From Verrucomicrobiota bacterium (GTDB lineage Bacteria; Verrucomicrobiota; Verrucomicrobiia; CAIQCK01): a DNA stretch of 64,000 bases. The stretch lies in assembly GCA_016235595.1 (NCBI GenBank), contig JACRJX010000018.1:23202-87201 (forward strand). The letters run 5' to 3'. The notes below the pieces were generated by a model. That model did not search any database, was not told where the DNA came from, and saw only the letters and a list, made by a program, of their open reading frames with translations. Shown piece after piece: positions 49,446 through 57,852 of the stretch. A program made the translations under genes and the position numbers. Position 1 is the first letter of the stretch, and the number at the start of each line of letters is the position of its first letter.

Positions 49446-50069
49446 TCAGGGCGGGACGATGTTGATTGTTCCTTCGTAGCTTCGGAGAATGCCAATGACG
49501 CGACCAATGACGCGCGCGGTTTCCGTAACAGGAATCGGTTTGTATTTTGGGTTGGCGGCTTCGAGCCACTTGTGCCCGCCGCGTTGAACCAGACGTTTCA
49601 TGGTGGCCTCGTTGTCCACCAGCGCGACAACAAGGTCACCGGGCACTGCCGTTGGCTGTGACCGCACGACACCGATGTCGCCGTCGAATATACCGTCGCC
49701 CACCATTGAATCGCCGCGCACACGCAGGCAGAAGGTGCGACCGCTGCGCTGGCCTTGAAAGGGAGTCGAGAGATTGATGAATCCTTCGATGTTTTCGTCG
49801 GACATCACGGGTTGGCCGGCCGCGACGACGCCGAGAAGCGGCAAGGCATGAACTGGCCGTGTCGGGTGCAGGCCGCGTGCCTCGCGGGCGCGATGTTCCA
49901 GCGCGCCCTTGGTGCGAAGCGCCCGGAGGTGGTCGCGCGCCGTGCCGGTGGAGCGGAAACCGAAGTGAATGCAAATCTCGCGCACCGTTGGTGGACGGCC
50001 GCAGCGGCGTGTGCAGTCGTGAATGAAATCCAGAATGCGGCGTTGCTGATGGGTCAGGGCTTCGCTCAC
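49446..50069 (-). CDS. lexA: LexA SOS repressor
   Basis: This 207-residue repressor/autoprotease has a winged helix-turn-helix at residues 1-70 (QQRRILDFIHDC, PTVREICIHFGFRSTGTARDHL). The self-cleavage site Ala84-Gly85 lies in GVVAAGQPV. The catalytic dyad is Ser121 (RGDSMVG) and Lys158 (NEATMKRL), at nearly the same positions as E. coli LexA. The GTG start at 50069 is supported by the HTH beginning there. RecA filaments formed on DNA processed by AddAB-like enzymes would trigger cleavage. A small inverted repeat 16 bp before the start codon is a candidate operator; no E. coli-type CTGT-N8-ACAG box is present. Confidence 0.95.
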   Translation of the reverse strand: MSEALTHQQRRILDFIHDCTRRCGRPPTVREICIHFGFRSTGTARDHLRALRTKGALEHRAREARGLHPTRPVHALPLLGVVAAGQPVMSDENIEGFINLSTPFQGQRSGRTFCLRVRGDSMVGDGIFDGDIGVVRSQPTAVPGDLVVALVDNEATMKRLVQRGGHKWLEAANPKYKPIPVTETARVIGRVIGILRSYEGTINIVPP

Positions 50070-50085
50070 GACACCAAGCTACCAC

Positions 50086-50100
50086 ACGCCTGAGTGGCGT
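50086..50100. promoter_or_regulatory. inverted repeat upstream of lexA, candidate operator
   Basis: ACGCC-TGAGT-GGCGT (50086-50100) is a perfect 5-bp inverted repeat with a 5-bp centre, 16 bp upstream of the lexA start. Position suits autoregulation. No second copy was found upstream of addB, so its role as a LexA box is unproven. Confidence 0.3.
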
Positions 50101-50207
50101 CTAGAAAAAACGCGACAGGCGGCATTATCGCTTGCGCTGGCGCGTGGCGCAGCGTAGCGTTTTCGACTTTCGCCGGCTTGTGGCGGCGTTGAAACCAAAA
50201 GGAACCA

Positions 50208-51209
50208 ATGACATCGAAGACATGGAAGCAGATTCTTACGGTCGCCTGCGGGTTGGCCGGCACGGTTGTTCTTGCACAAAACCAGCCTGCGGCGCCGGCC
50301 GTGGCGACGCACAATCCGGATGAGGCCGTGGCCAAGGTTAACGACAAGGCAATTACGCGGCGTCAACTCGATGACGTGATGGCCGGTGACCTGCGGAATT
50401 TGGCGCAACGGGGCACACAATTGACGCCGGAGCAATTGCTCGGGTACGAGCGACAGGTGCTGGGCAAACTGGTTGACCAGGAGTTGCTGATTCAAGCTGC
50501 CAGCAAAACCCAGGTGCCCGATGTGGAGAAGAAAGTGGATGAGCAAATCGCTCAGATCAAAGCCAACTTCCCGGACCCCAAAACGTTTGACGAGCAACTC
50601 AAGAAAGTAGGGCGCACCGCCGAGCAGTTGCGCACGGACGTGCGGCAAATGCTGACGGTACAGACTTTTGTCGAGACGGAGTTTGCCGGCAAGGTCAAGA
50701 TTGGCGACGACCAGATCAAGGCTTTCTACGATGAGCATCCGGACTATTTTTCAAAGCCGGCGCAAATTCGTGCCAGTCACATTCTAGTGACGGTGCCGCA
50801 AGACGCCAGCGAGGATGTGAAGAAGGCCAAGCGAGCTGCGATTGACAAGGCTCGCGAGCGCGTGACGACCGGCAAGGAGGATTTTGCCAAAGTGGCCGCC
50901 GAGTTAAGTGACTGTCCGAGCAAACAAAAGGGCGGCGACTTGGAGTTTTTCGCCAAGGGACAGATGGTGGCGGAGTTCGACAAGGCCGCTTTCGCACTGA
51001 AAGCGGATGAAATCAGTGAGGTGGTGACGACTCAGTTCGGTTATCACATCATCAAACGAACCGGCGAACAAGCCGCGGAGAAGCGGCCTCTCGACGCGAT
51101 GAAGGAAAGCATCGAGAAGTTCCTCAAGCAGAACGAAGTGAAAAAACAGCTGGCGCAGTTTGTCGACGCACAAAGGAAGACGGCGAAGATCGAGACGCTT
51201 TTGAAGTAA
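50208..51209 (+). CDS. secreted parvulin-type peptidyl-prolyl isomerase (SurA/PrsA-like)
   Basis: This 333-residue foldase has a signal peptide at residues 1-23 (ILTVACGLAGTVVLAQ). An N-terminal SurA-like helical domain (about 38-175) precedes one parvulin domain at about 183-286: QIRASHILVTVPQDA, CPSKQKGGDLEFFAKGQMVAEFDKAAFAL and QFGYHIIKRTGE. Parvulin active-site residues (His in ASHIL, the Gly-Gly-Asp-Leu turn, Phe/Met in FFAKGQM, and the final GYHIIK His) are all there. A helical C-terminal tail finishes it. AAGGA precedes the ATG. It probably assists outer-membrane protein folding in the periplasm, useful for the many barrels and secreted enzymes here. Confidence 0.93.
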   Translation: MTSKTWKQILTVACGLAGTVVLAQNQPAAPAVATHNPDEAVAKVNDKAITRRQLDDVMAGDLRNLAQRGTQLTPEQLLGYERQVLGKLVDQELLIQAASKTQVPDVEKKVDEQIAQIKANFPDPKTFDEQLKKVGRTAEQLRTDVRQMLTVQTFVETEFAGKVKIGDDQIKAFYDEHPDYFSKPAQIRASHILVTVPQDASEDVKKAKRAAIDKARERVTTGKEDFAKVAAELSDCPSKQKGGDLEFFAKGQMVAEFDKAAFALKADEISEVVTTQFGYHIIKRTGEQAAEKRPLDAMKESIEKFLKQNEVKKQLAQFVDAQRKTAKIETLLK

Positions 51210-51258
51210 CGCCGCTCTTGCGTGGCGTTCGGGCGCCTGGGCAGGCATCAGGCACATA

Positions 51259-51624
51259 ATGATTCAGAATTCGTTTGTTGGTTTTCTGACGCGGTGGTTT
51301 GTCACGGCGGTGGCAGTACTCGTGGCGTCGAAGCTGGTGAACGGCATTGGGTATGTCGATTACGGCTCGCTGGCAGTGGCCGCCTTGTTGCTGGGCGTGA
51401 TCAATGCGCTGGTTCGGCCGGTGCTGCTGTTCATCACATTGCCGGTCAACGTGCTGACGCTTGGGTTGTTCACGCTGGTGATCAACGGCGCGTTGTTCCT
51501 GCTGGTGGGCCGGGTCGTGCGCGGGTTTTACGTGGTGGATTTCTGGGCGGGTTTCTGGGGTGCGATCGTGGTCAGCGTCGTCAGTTTCCTTGTCGGTGGC
51601 GTTCTTCGACGCAACGATCACTAG
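51259..51624 (+). CDS. four-helix membrane protein of the PF04020 (phage holin family IV-like) group
   Basis: This 121-residue protein has four hydrophobic helices covering almost the whole chain (about residues 8-28, 36-52, 57-85 and 92-115), with GVINALVRPVLLFITLPVNVLTLGLFTLVINGALF split over the second and third. The Asn-Ala-x-x-Arg-Pro and Leu-Pro-x-Asn-x-x-T-x-G-x-x-x-x-x-x-N pattern is the signature of PF04020. Despite the family name, these proteins are widespread chromosomal membrane proteins and no other phage genes are nearby. It follows the PPIase by 49 bp. Function unknown. Confidence 0.9.
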   Translation: MIQNSFVGFLTRWFVTAVAVLVASKLVNGIGYVDYGSLAVAALLLGVINALVRPVLLFITLPVNVLTLGLFTLVINGALFLLVGRVVRGFYVVDFWAGFWGAIVVSVVSFLVGGVLRRNDH

Positions 51625-51650
51625 CGGTACGAAGGGCAGTTGTTCCGCAG

Positions 51651-52049
51651 CTACAGCCGCTCCCGGCCAGCATGGCCGCTGTCGATCTCGTGCCAGAACT
51701 CGATATCCTCGTCCTCTAGCTCCCAGCACAGGAACACCTCGCGGCCGTTGCGCAGATGGGGAAAATCCACCAAGCCGCGGTCAAGGTCCTTGATCTGGAT
51801 GCCTCGAGCTGTGATGTCGCTAATGCCTTCGTGAATGGCAAGCATGGCGCGCAGGAGAGCGTTCACCTCCTGTCCGCCGAGGTCGCCGCCGGTCTTGACG
51901 AGCCGCCGGGCGAGTTTTTTCTCACATGCCAGAAGCTGGTCGCGCGATATGTGAATGAAGCTGAAAGTATGACGCAGCGTGCCGAGCAACTGGCGCGCTT
52001 CCTCTAGGCAAAAGTGTTTTCTGAACTGGAATTGCACCGCGCTGAACAT
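51651..52049 (-). CDS. DUF2203-family protein
   Basis: This 132-residue cytoplasmic protein starts at ATG 52049. The open frame extends further upstream but the sequence there is not protein-like and the family begins with HFCLEEARQLLGTLR. The hallmark DUF2203 C-terminus is intact: GIQIKDLDRGLVDFP, then NGREVFLCWELEDEDIEFWHEIDSG (in two overlapping segments) and AGRERL. The middle is helical. Its biochemical role is not known in the family. It converges with the PF04020 gene and is divergent from ychF. Confidence 0.88.
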   Translation of the reverse strand: MFSAVQFQFRKHFCLEEARQLLGTLRHTFSFIHISRDQLLACEKKLARRLVKTGGDLGGQEVNALLRAMLAIHEGISDITARGIQIKDLDRGLVDFPHLRNGREVFLCWELEDEDIEFWHEIDSGHAGRERL

Positions 52050-52154
52050 AGTCCCTGGCTGGCGTTGCGACAAGCTCTGGCTCATTCCTGGCGATACAGC
52101 TGGAGATCTCAACGCAGCCACGATCGGACGGCAGCCTGGGATGATGGTAATTGG

Positions 52155-52183
52155 TGACGCGAGGCGGGTTGTGTGGCAGAGTG
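52155..52183 (+). promoter_or_regulatory. promoter-like element upstream of ychF
   Basis: TGAC (52155-52158), 16 bp, then GGCAGAGTG (52175-52183) repeats the arrangement before tRNA-Lys exactly. It would give ychF a leader of about 90 nt that includes the hairpin at 52222-52242. An alternative, leaderless promoter with TATAGA at 52261-52266 directly before the ATG is also possible. Confidence 0.35.
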
Positions 52184-52221
52184 ATCGCATACAACACTAA
52201 AGAACCAGTGATTGGTGATTC

Positions 52222-52242
52222 CGTAACGTATTATGCGTTACG
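52222..52242. promoter_or_regulatory. perfect inverted repeat in the ychF upstream region
   Basis: CGTAACG-N7-CGTTACG has 7-bp perfect arms (52222-52228 and 52236-52242). It lies 32 bp before the ychF ATG. It could be a protein-binding site or an mRNA hairpin. There is no T-run, so it is not a terminator. Confidence 0.4.
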
Positions 52243-52274
52243 AAACACGAGTCACGACCATATAGAATACAATC

Positions 52275-53381
52275 ATGTTAAGAGCTGGAATCGTCGGGTT
52301 GCCCAATGTGGGCAAGTCCACTTTGTTCAATGCCGTTACGCGCACGCACAAGGCGCCGGCGGAGAATTATCCTTTTTGCACCATTGAGCCGAACGTCGGC
52401 GTGGTTATCGTGCCAGACGCGCGACTGGACAAGCTGGCAGAGATGTACAAGCCGAAGAAGGTCACGCCCGCGGCGGTGGAGTTTGTGGACATCGCCGGGC
52501 TGGTGAAGGACGCGCACAAGGGCGAGGGCCTCGGCAACAAATTCCTCAGCCATATCCGCGAAGTGGACGCCATCGTGCAGGTGGTGCGTTGTTTCGAGGA
52601 CCCGAATGTCATCCACGTCACCGGCAAGGTGGATCCGATCAGCGACATTGAGACGATCACGACGGAATTGGTCTTTGCCGACATGGAGACGCTGGAGCGG
52701 CGGGCGCAGGCATTGACCAAGAAGATCCACGCCCATGACAAGCTCGCTGATGTTGAAATGGCTCTCGTCAAGCGCGTGCAGGCGCATCTCAATACTGGCA
52801 AGCCCGCGGTGACACTGGAGTTCAAGCCGGAGGAGCAAAGCATGGTGAAGGCGTGGTGTCTGTTGACGAGCAAGCCTGAGATTTTTGCGTGTAACGTCGC
52901 GGAGAAAGACCTGGCAGCCCCCGACGCCAACCCGCACGTCCAGACCGTCCGACATTACGCGGAGACGCACCGCGGCACTGAAGCGGTGGTTATCAGCGCG
53001 GCCATCGAGGCGGAACTGGTGGACCTTTCAGTGGAGGAGGGGAAGCAGTACCTGGAGAGCCTTGGCGTGAAGGAGAGCGGGGTGGGCCAGCTTATCCGCT
53101 CGACGTATCACGTGCTCGGTTTGCGAACGTATCTAACCGCCGGTGAGGATGAAGTGCGCGCCTGGACGATTCACGAAGGTTTCACCGCGCCGCAAGCCGC
53201 CGGCGTAATCCACACCGACTTCGAACGCGGCTTCATCTGTGCCGAGACGGTGAAATACACCGACCTCGTCGCTGCCGGCTCCTACGCCGGCGCGCGCGAA
53301 AAAGGACAGGTCCGCCAGGAAGGCCGTGCTTACGTGGTGCAGGACGGCGATGTGATGGAGTTCCGGTTCAACGTGACGTGA
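52275..53381 (+). CDS. ychF: YchF/Ola1-family redox-regulated ATPase
   Basis: This 368-residue Obg-related NTPase has G1 GLPNVGKS (residues 8-15), the switch II segment VDIAGLVKDAHKGEGLGN, and G4-like ACNVAEKDL. The Asn-x-x-Glu in the last motif, rather than Asn-x-x-Asp, is the YchF signature that shifts specificity to ATP. A coiled-coil insertion (about 130-180) and the C-terminal TGS domain (LRTYLTAGEDEVRAWTIHEG, ending DVMEFRFNVT) complete the standard layout. It binds ribosomes and is linked to stress responses in other bacteria. There is no clear ribosome site before the ATG. Confidence 0.96.
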   Translation: MLRAGIVGLPNVGKSTLFNAVTRTHKAPAENYPFCTIEPNVGVVIVPDARLDKLAEMYKPKKVTPAAVEFVDIAGLVKDAHKGEGLGNKFLSHIREVDAIVQVVRCFEDPNVIHVTGKVDPISDIETITTELVFADMETLERRAQALTKKIHAHDKLADVEMALVKRVQAHLNTGKPAVTLEFKPEEQSMVKAWCLLTSKPEIFACNVAEKDLAAPDANPHVQTVRHYAETHRGTEAVVISAAIEAELVDLSVEEGKQYLESLGVKESGVGQLIRSTYHVLGLRTYLTAGEDEVRAWTIHEGFTAPQAAGVIHTDFERGFICAETVKYTDLVAAGSYAGAREKGQVRQEGRAYVVQDGDVMEFRFNVT

Positions 53382-53433
53382 GTGCCGGTATCTTCATCGG
53401 CGGATTTCACAGCGAGGCAAATGTACGACATTA

Positions 53434-53449
53434 CCAGCAGCGATGCTGG
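53434..53449. terminator. hairpin between convergent genes, possible bidirectional terminator
   Basis: CCAGCA-GCGA-TGCTGG is a perfect 6-bp stem with a stable GCGA tetraloop, placed between the ends of ychF (53381) and the polysaccharide export gene (53452). The T-rich stretch after it on the plus strand is short and interrupted. Confidence 0.35.
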
Positions 53450-53451
53450 CG

Positions 53452-54189
53452 CTAGTTGTTCTTCAACGACGACGGTATGTTGAGCTTACGGGCGTCGAAT
53501 TTCATATCCACCTGTTCCATCACGCTGATGGCGTCGAGGGGTTTGATCAGGAAAGGCCGCGTCGCTTTGTCGAGCACGTCATGCAGAGAGAAGGTCACCT
53601 GGCGGTCACCGCGCACGACGTGAATCTTCCCCGCGGGCATTTCACGCCGCAAGCCGCCCGCGACTGTAATGGCTTGCCGGAGGCTCAGACCATCCTTCCA
53701 CATGTAAAATCCGTGCTGACGCACCTCGCCGCCCATGACGTAGCAGTCAGTGGAGTAGGGGCCGAGGACGCGTATTTGCAGACCCGGTGTTTGCGGGATG
53801 CTGGCGCGACCAGGGAATTCCTTGGCCACGTCTTGCTGCGTGCGGCGGCGGCACTTGACGGGTCTGACGCCTTCGGGAATCCACATGAGATCTTCGTTGA
53901 TGTACTCGATGTAGCGCCTTTCAAGTCCCGGCACACCGACGACGTCCACTTGCATGAGGTCGCCCTCGTGCAGCCGGCCCGATTTGTCGTGGCGAAAAAT
54001 CCAAGGGCCGCTGTAAGCAGCAATCTCAAGCGCGCCTGCCGCGCGCAGATCGGGTGTCAGTTCCAGTGGCAATTGTCCAACCACCGGAGGCACATCCTTC
54101 ATTCGCTCCATTTCTGCGACTTCAGTGACGCCGCTGGAGCAACCGCAGAGGGCGGCGGCCAGCGCCAGGATGAAAGGTAATCGGTTCAC
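53452..54189 (-). CDS. polysaccharide export-like lipoprotein (Wza/SLBB-related)
   Basis: This protein has 245 residues from GTG 54189, preferred because a lipoprotein signal follows directly: NRLPFILALAAALCGCSS, with the acylated Cys at about residue 18. The upstream in-frame TTG 54225 lacks support. The mature chain contains a Poly_export-like strand set (GRLHEGDLMQVDVVGVPG) and an SLBB-like region with GGEVRQHGFYMWKDGLSLRQAITVAGG and KIHVVRGDRQV. The layout recalls outer-membrane polysaccharide export proteins but it is short (Wza is about 380 residues) and has only one clear SLBB unit. No other capsule genes are adjacent. A related periplasmic accessory protein is an alternative. Confidence 0.78.
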   Translation of the reverse strand: MNRLPFILALAAALCGCSSGVTEVAEMERMKDVPPVVGQLPLELTPDLRAAGALEIAAYSGPWIFRHDKSGRLHEGDLMQVDVVGVPGLERRYIEYINEDLMWIPEGVRPVKCRRRTQQDVAKEFPGRASIPQTPGLQIRVLGPYSTDCYVMGGEVRQHGFYMWKDGLSLRQAITVAGGLRREMPAGKIHVVRGDRQVTFSLHDVLDKATRPFLIKPLDAISVMEQVDMKFDARKLNIPSSLKNN

Positions 54190-54278
54190 GGCAGCCTTTT
54201 TAAGGCCGAATCTTCGCGGCTGCAAGCTCTCAAACGATACGCAACACTCTCATGCAGCGCACGACGCCAGCGCCAGAG

Positions 54279-55115
54279 CTATCCGGTTTGACTTGGGTAA
54301 CTGCCCGCAATTTTTACCAAGGTGCTGTGCCGCTTCAACTCGGCCAGCGCCTTTTGTACTGGCGGATCTTCGGCATGACCTTGAAGGTCGGCGAAGAAGA
54401 AGGCGGCCAGAGGCTTGTCCTTGAAGGGCCGCGACTCAATATTGATCAGGTTCACGCCGTGCCGGCGGAACGCGGCGAGGCTGTTCTCCAGCGCGCCGAT
54501 GCGATTCGCACAGCAGAAAATCACAGACGTAAAGTCATTGCCCACTGGCGCGGCTGACTTGCGGCCAATAACAAAAAATCGCGCCACGATGTGCGAGGAG
54601 GTCGGCGACCCGGCCACGGACAGCAGAATCTGGCCGCAGATTTTCAGGTTACTGTTCATCAGCAAATCGCACACGTGCGTTGTCACGCCATCCGTCGAAT
54701 CCTCGATGGGGACCACGCCACAGTCCGCCCGGTTCTTAAGCACCTCGCGAAACACATTTCCAAAGGTGGGCTGGTATTTGTAGGTGACGCTGCCGCCAAA
54801 CTTCTGCCGGGCCGCGCTGTCGGTGAAACTGCCGCGCGTGCCGAAGACCGAGATCATGACGTTCTTCTGCAGGGCCAGCGAGGCGCTCATCACCTCGCGC
54901 CAGATGGCGCGCAGCGATCGCACGCTCAGTGGTCCGCGGTTGTTTGCCGTGACGCGCTTGAGCACGTCTTCCTCACGTTCCGGCGCGTAAATCTCCTCTC
55001 CCAGCCGCCGCTTGACCTTGCCGATTTCGCCGGCCACCTGGGTGCGCTCGTTCAGCAGTTTGACCAGCCGCCCGTCAAGCGCGTCTATCCGTTTGCGGAG
55101 TTTTGCGATGTTCAT
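54279..55115 (-). CDS. pheA: chorismate mutase/prephenate dehydratase-like protein lacking the second dehydratase lobe
   Basis: This protein has 278 residues from ATG 55115, which overlaps scpB in an ATGA junction. Residues 1-90 are an AroQ chorismate mutase (KLRKRIDALDGRLVKLLNER, EEIYAPEREEDVL, SASLALQ). From about 91 the prephenate dehydratase begins (ISVFGTRGSFTDSAA, DCGVVPIEDSTDGVTTHV) but after GQILLSVAG it jumps to SSHIVARFFVIGRK. About 75-80 residues expected here are missing, including the SHPQALxQC region, and the catalytic Thr of the TRF motif reads Ala. The ACT domain follows (TSVIFCCANRIGALENSLAAF, INIESRP) and looks intact. So the mutase and regulatory parts seem usable, the dehydratase probably not. 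Family length is usually near 360. Confidence 0.85.
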   Translation of the reverse strand: MNIAKLRKRIDALDGRLVKLLNERTQVAGEIGKVKRRLGEEIYAPEREEDVLKRVTANNRGPLSVRSLRAIWREVMSASLALQKNVMISVFGTRGSFTDSAARQKFGGSVTYKYQPTFGNVFREVLKNRADCGVVPIEDSTDGVTTHVCDLLMNSNLKICGQILLSVAGSPTSSHIVARFFVIGRKSAAPVGNDFTSVIFCCANRIGALENSLAAFRRHGVNLINIESRPFKDKPLAAFFFADLQGHAEDPPVQKALAELKRHSTLVKIAGSYPSQTG

Positions 55116-55780
55116 GACGTTGTCTCTGCAGGAGGCGGGGTTGATTCCGGGACAGGGGAGGGCGCTGTTTGAGGCGCCTCCGCAGAGGGTTGGGCCGCGG
55201 CGGTCTGCTGGCGCTTTGCCTCGATGCGGCGCAGCTCCTCGATCGCAGGCAGATCCGTCAGATCGCGCAGGCCAAAATGTTCCAGGAACGCCTGGGTCGT
55301 TCCATATTGCAGCGGACGGCCTGGCAACTCGCTGCGGCCGGTGATCTTGACCAGACCGCGCTCGAGCAATGTTCGCAGCACGCCGTCCACGTTCACGCCA
55401 CGCACGCTCTCCATCTCCACCCGCGTGATCGGCTGGCGGTAAGCGATGATCGCGAGCGTTTCCAGCGCCGATGGCGAAAGGCGCGTCGGCCGGTCCACAT
55501 CCAACAGCTTTTTCAGCCACGGCGCGTATTCAGGACAGCTCACCAACTGAAAACCACCCGCGACCTCGGCGATGGTGAAACTGCGCTCGCTCTGGATATA
55601 GTCCACCTTCAGTTGCTCAATGGCGGCGGCAATCTCCGCCTCCTTCACGCGCTTCAACGGCGCGGCTGTGGCGCCGCTCTTGTCCTCTGTGTCGGCCGTG
55701 AGCACGGCGCGAACTTCCTGTGGGCTGAGCGGCTTGTGGGCCGCGAACAATAACGCTTCAATGATGGATTTCAGGTTCAT
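55112..55780 (-). CDS. scpB: segregation and condensation protein B
   Basis: This 222-residue winged-helix kleisin-interacting protein is part of the SMC-ScpAB condensin that compacts and segregates chromosomes. It begins with LKSIIEALLFAAHKPLSPQEVRAVL and contains LSPSALETLAIIAYRQPITRVEMESVRGVNVDGVL (in successive segments) and LVKITGRSELPGRPLQYGTTQAFLEHFGL, the ScpB consensus. The C-terminal 35 residues are Ala/Pro/Gln-rich and probably disordered. It overlaps scpA upstream by 4 bp and the pheA-like gene downstream by 4 bp, so all three are coupled. Confidence 0.95.
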   Translation of the reverse strand: MNLKSIIEALLFAAHKPLSPQEVRAVLTADTEDKSGATAAPLKRVKEAEIAAAIEQLKVDYIQSERSFTIAEVAGGFQLVSCPEYAPWLKKLLDVDRPTRLSPSALETLAIIAYRQPITRVEMESVRGVNVDGVLRTLLERGLVKITGRSELPGRPLQYGTTQAFLEHFGLRDLTDLPAIEELRRIEAKRQQTAAAQPSAEAPQTAPSPVPESTPPPAETTS

Positions 55781-56520
55781 ACGGCTGCTTTGACGATCTC
55801 GATTTCTCCAAAATGGGCCGACTGCTGTGCGCGCACTTGTTTGAGGCGGATCAGCTCCAGCAAGGCCAGGAATGTCACCACGATCTCGGCGCGCGTGGCG
55901 GCATGATCGAACAGATTGTGAAACTTGATGGAGGTTTTCTCGCCCAACGTCCAGAGGATCTCCTCGATCTTGTCCGTGACACTGTGGGTTTCCTCGAAAA
56001 TCTCCCGGAGGTTCTCTTTCTGCGCGACGCGCTTGAGCGTTTCGTTGAACGCGTTGATGAGGTCGAAGATGCTCACATCGCCCATCTTCAACTCCCCGCT
56101 GCCATCGATGCTTGGCGCCGAGGCTTCATGACGGGGAAACACCTGCTCTTGCTCGATCGCGCGATGACCGAGGTACGATGCCACGTCCTTGAACTTCTTG
56201 TATTCCACGAGCTGGCGGATCAGGGCCCATCGCGGCTCCTCGCCCTCCTCCTCATCCTGCGCCTGCTGTTCCGAACGCTCTTCCGCTGGCAATAGCATCC
56301 GGCTCTTGATGAGCATGAGGGTCGCCGCCATCACGAGGAACTCGCCGGCAATATCCAGACTGAGCATCCGCATCACTTGCAGATACTCCAAATATTGCTT
56401 CGTAATCTTCTCAATCGGGATGTCGTAGATGTCCACCTCGGTCTTCTTGATGAGGTAGAGCAGCAAATCGAGCGGTCCCTCGAAAATCTCCAGCCTGACT
56501 TTGTAATCGTTTTCGACCAT
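55777..56520 (-). CDS. scpA: segregation and condensation protein A (kleisin)
   Basis: This protein has 247 residues from ATG 56520; the longer frame upstream lacks homology. The N-terminal SMC-neck-binding region reads YKVRLEIFEGPLDLLLYLIKKTEVDIYDIPI (continuous family consensus in two halves), followed by ITKQYLEYLQVMRMLSLDIAGEFLVMAATLMLIKSRMLLP. An acidic linker (ERSEQQAQDEEEGEE) and a C-terminal winged helix (AEIVVTFLALLELIRLKQVRAQQ) complete the kleisin layout. It bridges the SMC heads as part of condensin. It is first in the scpA-scpB-pheA-like operon. Confidence 0.95.
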   Translation of the reverse strand: MVENDYKVRLEIFEGPLDLLLYLIKKTEVDIYDIPIEKITKQYLEYLQVMRMLSLDIAGEFLVMAATLMLIKSRMLLPAEERSEQQAQDEEEGEEPRWALIRQLVEYKKFKDVASYLGHRAIEQEQVFPRHEASAPSIDGSGELKMGDVSIFDLINAFNETLKRVAQKENLREIFEETHSVTDKIEEILWTLGEKTSIKFHNLFDHAATRAEIVVTFLALLELIRLKQVRAQQSAHFGEIEIVKAAV

Positions 56521-56679
56521 GAAAAATCCATTCAGCCACAAAAAGGCACAAAAGTCACAAATCGAATTTCTAAATCCGCGGCCTGCCTGCCCCGAAACTG
56601 ATGAGCGGCCCTTGAGGCATCTCCTCGTTGCTCATACTTAACACCTTGGTGCGTTCTATGCTGCCTTGCGGCTTCCCCG

Positions 56680-57651
<972 letters not shown>

Positions 57652-57852
57652 GTTCGTATTTGGTTGTCGTGAGACGCTAACAACACGCTCCTCCGGAATC
57701 AACGGTTTTGTCCGCCTGAACGACGCATGAAAACGGCTTCATCCAGGCTTGGAATCAAGAAAGTTGTTGCCGTCTGCTTGAAGAATTGGAGGGAAGTGGC
57801 AAAAAATCGGTTTCCGACACGTCACGCGTGTGCTTTCATATTGCCAACACCC

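Noticed and set aside
51259..51624. prophage remnant suggested by a holin-like name
   Set aside because: PF04020 proteins are common chromosomal membrane proteins, and no other phage genes, integrase or attachment sites are nearby.
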